A DNA stretch of 7,372 nt from Alphaproteobacteria bacterium. GTDB lineage: Bacteria > Pseudomonadota > Alphaproteobacteria > Sphingomonadales > Sphingomonadaceae. Below, in pieces: positions 5,727 through 7,372 of this stretch. Positions within the stretch are counted from its first letter, which is position 1; each line of letters begins with the position of its first letter. Position numbers and translations under genes: made by a program. The DNA lies in NCBI GenBank assembly GCA_028293005.1, contig JAQGLH010000284.1:1-7372 (forward strand), given 5' to 3'. The notes under the pieces are model-generated. The model searched no databases and was not told the origin of the DNA. It was given only the letters and a program-made list of their open reading frames with translations.

Positions 5727-6143
5727 TTATTCGATGACGATGCGCTTCTGCGCCGGCGCCTCGCCGGCGACCAGCTTGAGCTTCTGCTCGGGGGCCGCCT
5801 TGGACTTCATATTGCCTTCGACGACGCCGCCGATCGTGACCTTCAGGCGCGTGTAGCTCGCTTCGCCCATCACCACGCCGGTGGCTTCGATGCCGAGATC
5901 ACCAGTATCGATCAAACCATCGACCGTTCCCGAGACGCGGGCGCGCTCGCAATAGATCTTGCCCTTGATGCTGCCGTTCTCGCCGAGAATGAGGCTCCTG
6001 CAACGAACGTCGCCCTCGATCCTGCCCTCGACCATGAGGTCCGCCGAAGCTTCGATGCTGCCGATGATCTTGATGTCGGGACCGATCACCGTCGAAGGAT
6101 TGACCGCCGTTTGATCCTGCATGTTGTTTTCCACTCTTACCAT
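5727..6143 (-). CDS. Bactofilin (polymer-forming cytoskeletal protein, DUF583)
   Basis: Bactofilins polymerise without nucleotide into beta-helical filaments, often at the inner membrane, and recruit cell-wall enzymes or position structures. This product has up to 138 residues. The right-handed beta-helix core is about residues 17-113, with the regular Gly/hydrophobic spacing of the family (STVIGPDIKIIGSIEASADL, VEGRIEGDV, SLILGENGSIKGKI, RVSGTVDGLI, VTIGGVVEG). Short disordered tails flank it. The longest frame is given, but the start is unsettled. ATG 6143 lies directly against AAGGGAG (6144-6150) with no spacer. A GTG at 6134 has that same site 9 nt upstream and is well placed. ATG 6122 has GTGGA 7 nt upstream. 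The membrane protein gene starts 21 bp downstream, so the two are probably one operon. In Caulobacter, bactofilins recruit the cell-wall synthase PbpC; here the likely partner is the adjacent membrane protein. Confidence 0.94.
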   Translation of the reverse strand: MVRVENNMQDQTAVNPSTVIGPDIKIIGSIEASADLMVEGRIEGDVRCRSLILGENGSIKGKIYCERARVSGTVDGLIDTGDLGIEATGVVMGEASYTRLKVTIGGVVEGNMKSKAAPEQKLKLVAGEAPAQKRIVIE

Positions 6144-6308
6144 CTCCCTTGCGATTAACTCAGGTCACCATTCACGAGGAGCTTGCTCCAGCCGTAGGGC
6201 CAGGAAATATCATTCAATTTCGGCGCAAGATACGGCGCCGGCGGCCAAGAATTCGAACGTCTCGAACGAGGACAATGGGTCGCGAGAGACTTAACGAGAT
6301 GGATGATC

Positions 6309-6326
6309 GACGCGGTTTGCCGCGTC
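6309..6326. repeat. Perfect 7-bp inverted repeat, possible terminator after the dioxygenase genes
   Basis: GACGCGG (6309-6315) and CCGCGTC (6320-6326) form a perfect 7-bp stem with a TTTG loop. It lies about 60 nt downstream of the beta-subunit stop codon, between the dioxygenase and bactofilin genes, where a terminator would be expected. There is no T-tract on either strand, so intrinsic termination is doubtful. The rest of the 244-bp gap (6144-6387) shows no gene and no convincing promoter boxes. Confidence 0.4.
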
Positions 6327-6387
6327 AGCTTGGCCGGGCGCGAACGTCGCGGCGCTGCAGATGGCGCCGCTCGTGGGCGACCGTGCT

Positions 6388-6945
6388 TCAGACGTGGTAG
6401 AGGTCGAGCGCCGTGTCGATGAGGTCGTTGGTCAGCACGATATATTTCTCGGCGATCCGCCAACGGCCCTGCTCGCGCCGCAGCCGGTGGCGATAGGATC
6501 CGGCGTAGCTCCAGGTCCTTCCCTTGCGGAATATCTGATTGTGCCAGCGCGCGCTGAGCATCGCCTGGTCGCCCTGGTGCTCGAGCACACGGATGTTGCC
6601 GACCAGGTGGCTGGTCCGGGGCAGCGGCACCGAGGCCGGCGAATCGCCCTGCGACCAGCGCCAGACGCGATCGGAGAGCTCGGCCTTCCCGTTCACGTAG
6701 AACAAGGAGACTTCGTTGCCAGGATCGCCGGTGAGCTCAAATTCGTCGTCCCAGGCCGGAAGCCAGACCACTGCATCGTCGCAATAGAGGTCGAGCCAAT
6801 CGTCCCAGCGCCGCTCGTCGAGCAATGCGGCCTCGTCGAACAGCACGTCCGACAAGGTCTGGAACGTCGCGAAATCCATCGTCTGCGGCACGCCGGCGCT
6901 CACCCTTGCACGCGCGGCGGTTTCCGCTTGAGCAGCCGTAGCCAT
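6388..6945 (-). CDS. Aromatic-ring-hydroxylating dioxygenase, small (beta) subunit
   Basis: This is the structural small subunit of a Rieske non-haem iron oxygenase, which packs with the catalytic alpha subunit as an alpha3-beta3 hexamer. The longest frame gives 185 residues with the NTF2/SnoaL-like fold of the family. Hallmarks are EAALLDERRWDDWLDLYCDD (38-57), RTSHLVGNIRV (110-120) and the end stretch WRIAEKYIVLTND (162-174). The pattern is closest to the benzoate/toluate/anthranilate group in my judgement; no search was possible. Three starts are possible: ATG 6945, overlapping the alpha gene by 46 bp; GTG 6903, overlapping its TGA as GTGA and giving 171 aa; and ATG 6879. None has a strong ribosome site, so coupling to alpha translation is likely whichever is used. 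The longest frame is listed. A reductase or ferredoxin gene is not present in the window and may lie upstream. Confidence 0.92.
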   Translation of the reverse strand: MATAAQAETAARARVSAGVPQTMDFATFQTLSDVLFDEAALLDERRWDDWLDLYCDDAVVWLPAWDDEFELTGDPGNEVSLFYVNGKAELSDRVWRWSQGDSPASVPLPRTSHLVGNIRVLEHQGDQAMLSARWHNQIFRKGRTWSYAGSYRHRLRREQGRWRIAEKYIVLTNDLIDTALDLYHV

Positions 6946-7372
6946 TCGTCGAATTGGCTCATGCTGCAGCCTTCATAGCCGAGGCGCCCGCTGCTCTCGA
7001 GCGAGATGCCGAGCGTGGTCGCGACGTCGTCATTGCCCTCGATGCGGTTGTGCAGCCCGAACGAGATGAAGCTCTCGCCGGGCACCGTGCCCGTGGCGCC
7101 GACCTGGCATTCCTCGAACTCGGCATTGTCGTCCGGTGTGCCCATGCCGCTGCCCATGAAGAATTCCTCGAACTGGCGCAGACGGTGCGCGCGATCCGCG
7201 GCGCTCTCGCCGTTGGGAGCGACGCAGTAGAAAGTGATCTCGGTCCGGTCGACCGCGATCGGCCGGAAGACGCGGAACAAGGTCGCCATTTGATCGAGCA
7301 CGTGCAGGTTCGGATAGATCGACAGGTTGCGGAACATGCTCGTCATCCACTCGGCGCGCGACGGCCCATATT
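6900..7372 (-). CDS. Aromatic-ring-hydroxylating dioxygenase, large (alpha) subunit, C-terminal part
   Basis: The frame is open from the right edge to a TGA at 6900-6902 and gives the last 156 residues. The catalytic alpha subunit carries an N-terminal Rieske [2Fe-2S] domain and a C-terminal mononuclear iron domain; only part of the latter is present. The stretch NLSIYPNLHVLDQMATLFRV followed by FRPIAVDRTEITFYCVAPNG is typical of the group that includes BenA, XylX and AntA. FMGSGMGTPDDNAEFEECQ follows. Its Asp-Asp pair (codons 7128-7133) aligns with the region that supplies the third iron ligand in this family. The Rieske motifs and the two iron-binding histidines lie outside the window, so the enzyme's integrity and substrate cannot be judged. 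The beta-subunit gene follows directly with overlapping coding. An internal Met at 7346 is not a start. Confidence 0.92.
   Translation of the reverse strand, partial: YGPSRAEWMTSMFRNLSIYPNLHVLDQMATLFRVFRPIAVDRTEITFYCVAPNGESAADRAHRLRQFEEFFMGSGMGTPDDNAEFEECQVGATGTVPGESFISFGLHNRIEGNDDVATTLGISLESSGRLGYEGCSMSQFDEWLRLLKRKPPRVQG

Noticed and set aside
6144..6260. CtrA-type TTAA-N7-TTAA or sigma-70 promoter before the bactofilin gene
   Set aside because: Single TTAA and AT-rich stretches occur, but not with the required spacing.
6149..6400. Possible gene in the gap between bactofilin and dioxygenase genes (+ frame of 83 codons)
   Set aside because: No ribosome site, Arg-rich composition and no motif; the end overlaps the beta-subunit 3' end. 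No better frame was seen on either strand.

Overview
The window is GC-rich, densely coded DNA from what is probably an alphaproteobacterium, most likely a sphingomonad. The basis is the glycine-rich type of TonB protein, the strong G/C bias in third codon positions, the bactofilin and the ring-hydroxylating dioxygenase. The genus cannot be settled from the sequence alone. No tRNA, rRNA, insertion sequence, CRISPR array or prophage gene is visible.

Layout from left to right. The 3' end of a CBS-domain gene (+) runs into a convergent energy transducer TonB gene (-). After a divergent gap of about 150 bp, three tandem + strand genes follow: a MAPEG-family membrane protein, a PaaI-type hotdog thioesterase, and a UPF0114 (YqhA) membrane protein. 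This cluster converges on a minus-strand two-TM potassium channel with a cytoplasmic RCK (TrkA-N/TrkA-C) domain. A 36-codon ORF with a good Shine-Dalgarno sits directly upstream of the channel gene and overlaps it as TGATG.

Next comes a compact minus-strand set, transcribed in the order bactofilin, then a single-pass membrane protein of unknown family, then a lipoprotein of unknown family. The first two are 21 bp apart. The last two overlap as GTGA, so translation is probably coupled. The set joins a polymerising cytoplasmic scaffold, a protein that can cross the inner membrane, and a lipid-anchored envelope protein. This is the best candidate here for an undescribed system, perhaps a bactofilin-organised envelope module.

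The right end holds the 3' part of the large (alpha) subunit and the complete small (beta) subunit of a Rieske-type aromatic-ring hydroxylating dioxygenase (-), most like the benzoate/anthranilate/toluate group. The alpha gene runs off the window, so its Rieske domain and substrate cannot be judged. The 244-bp gap between the beta subunit and the bactofilin gene has no recognisable gene; it holds a perfect 7-bp hairpin and presumably the bactofilin promoter, though no convincing promoter boxes were seen.
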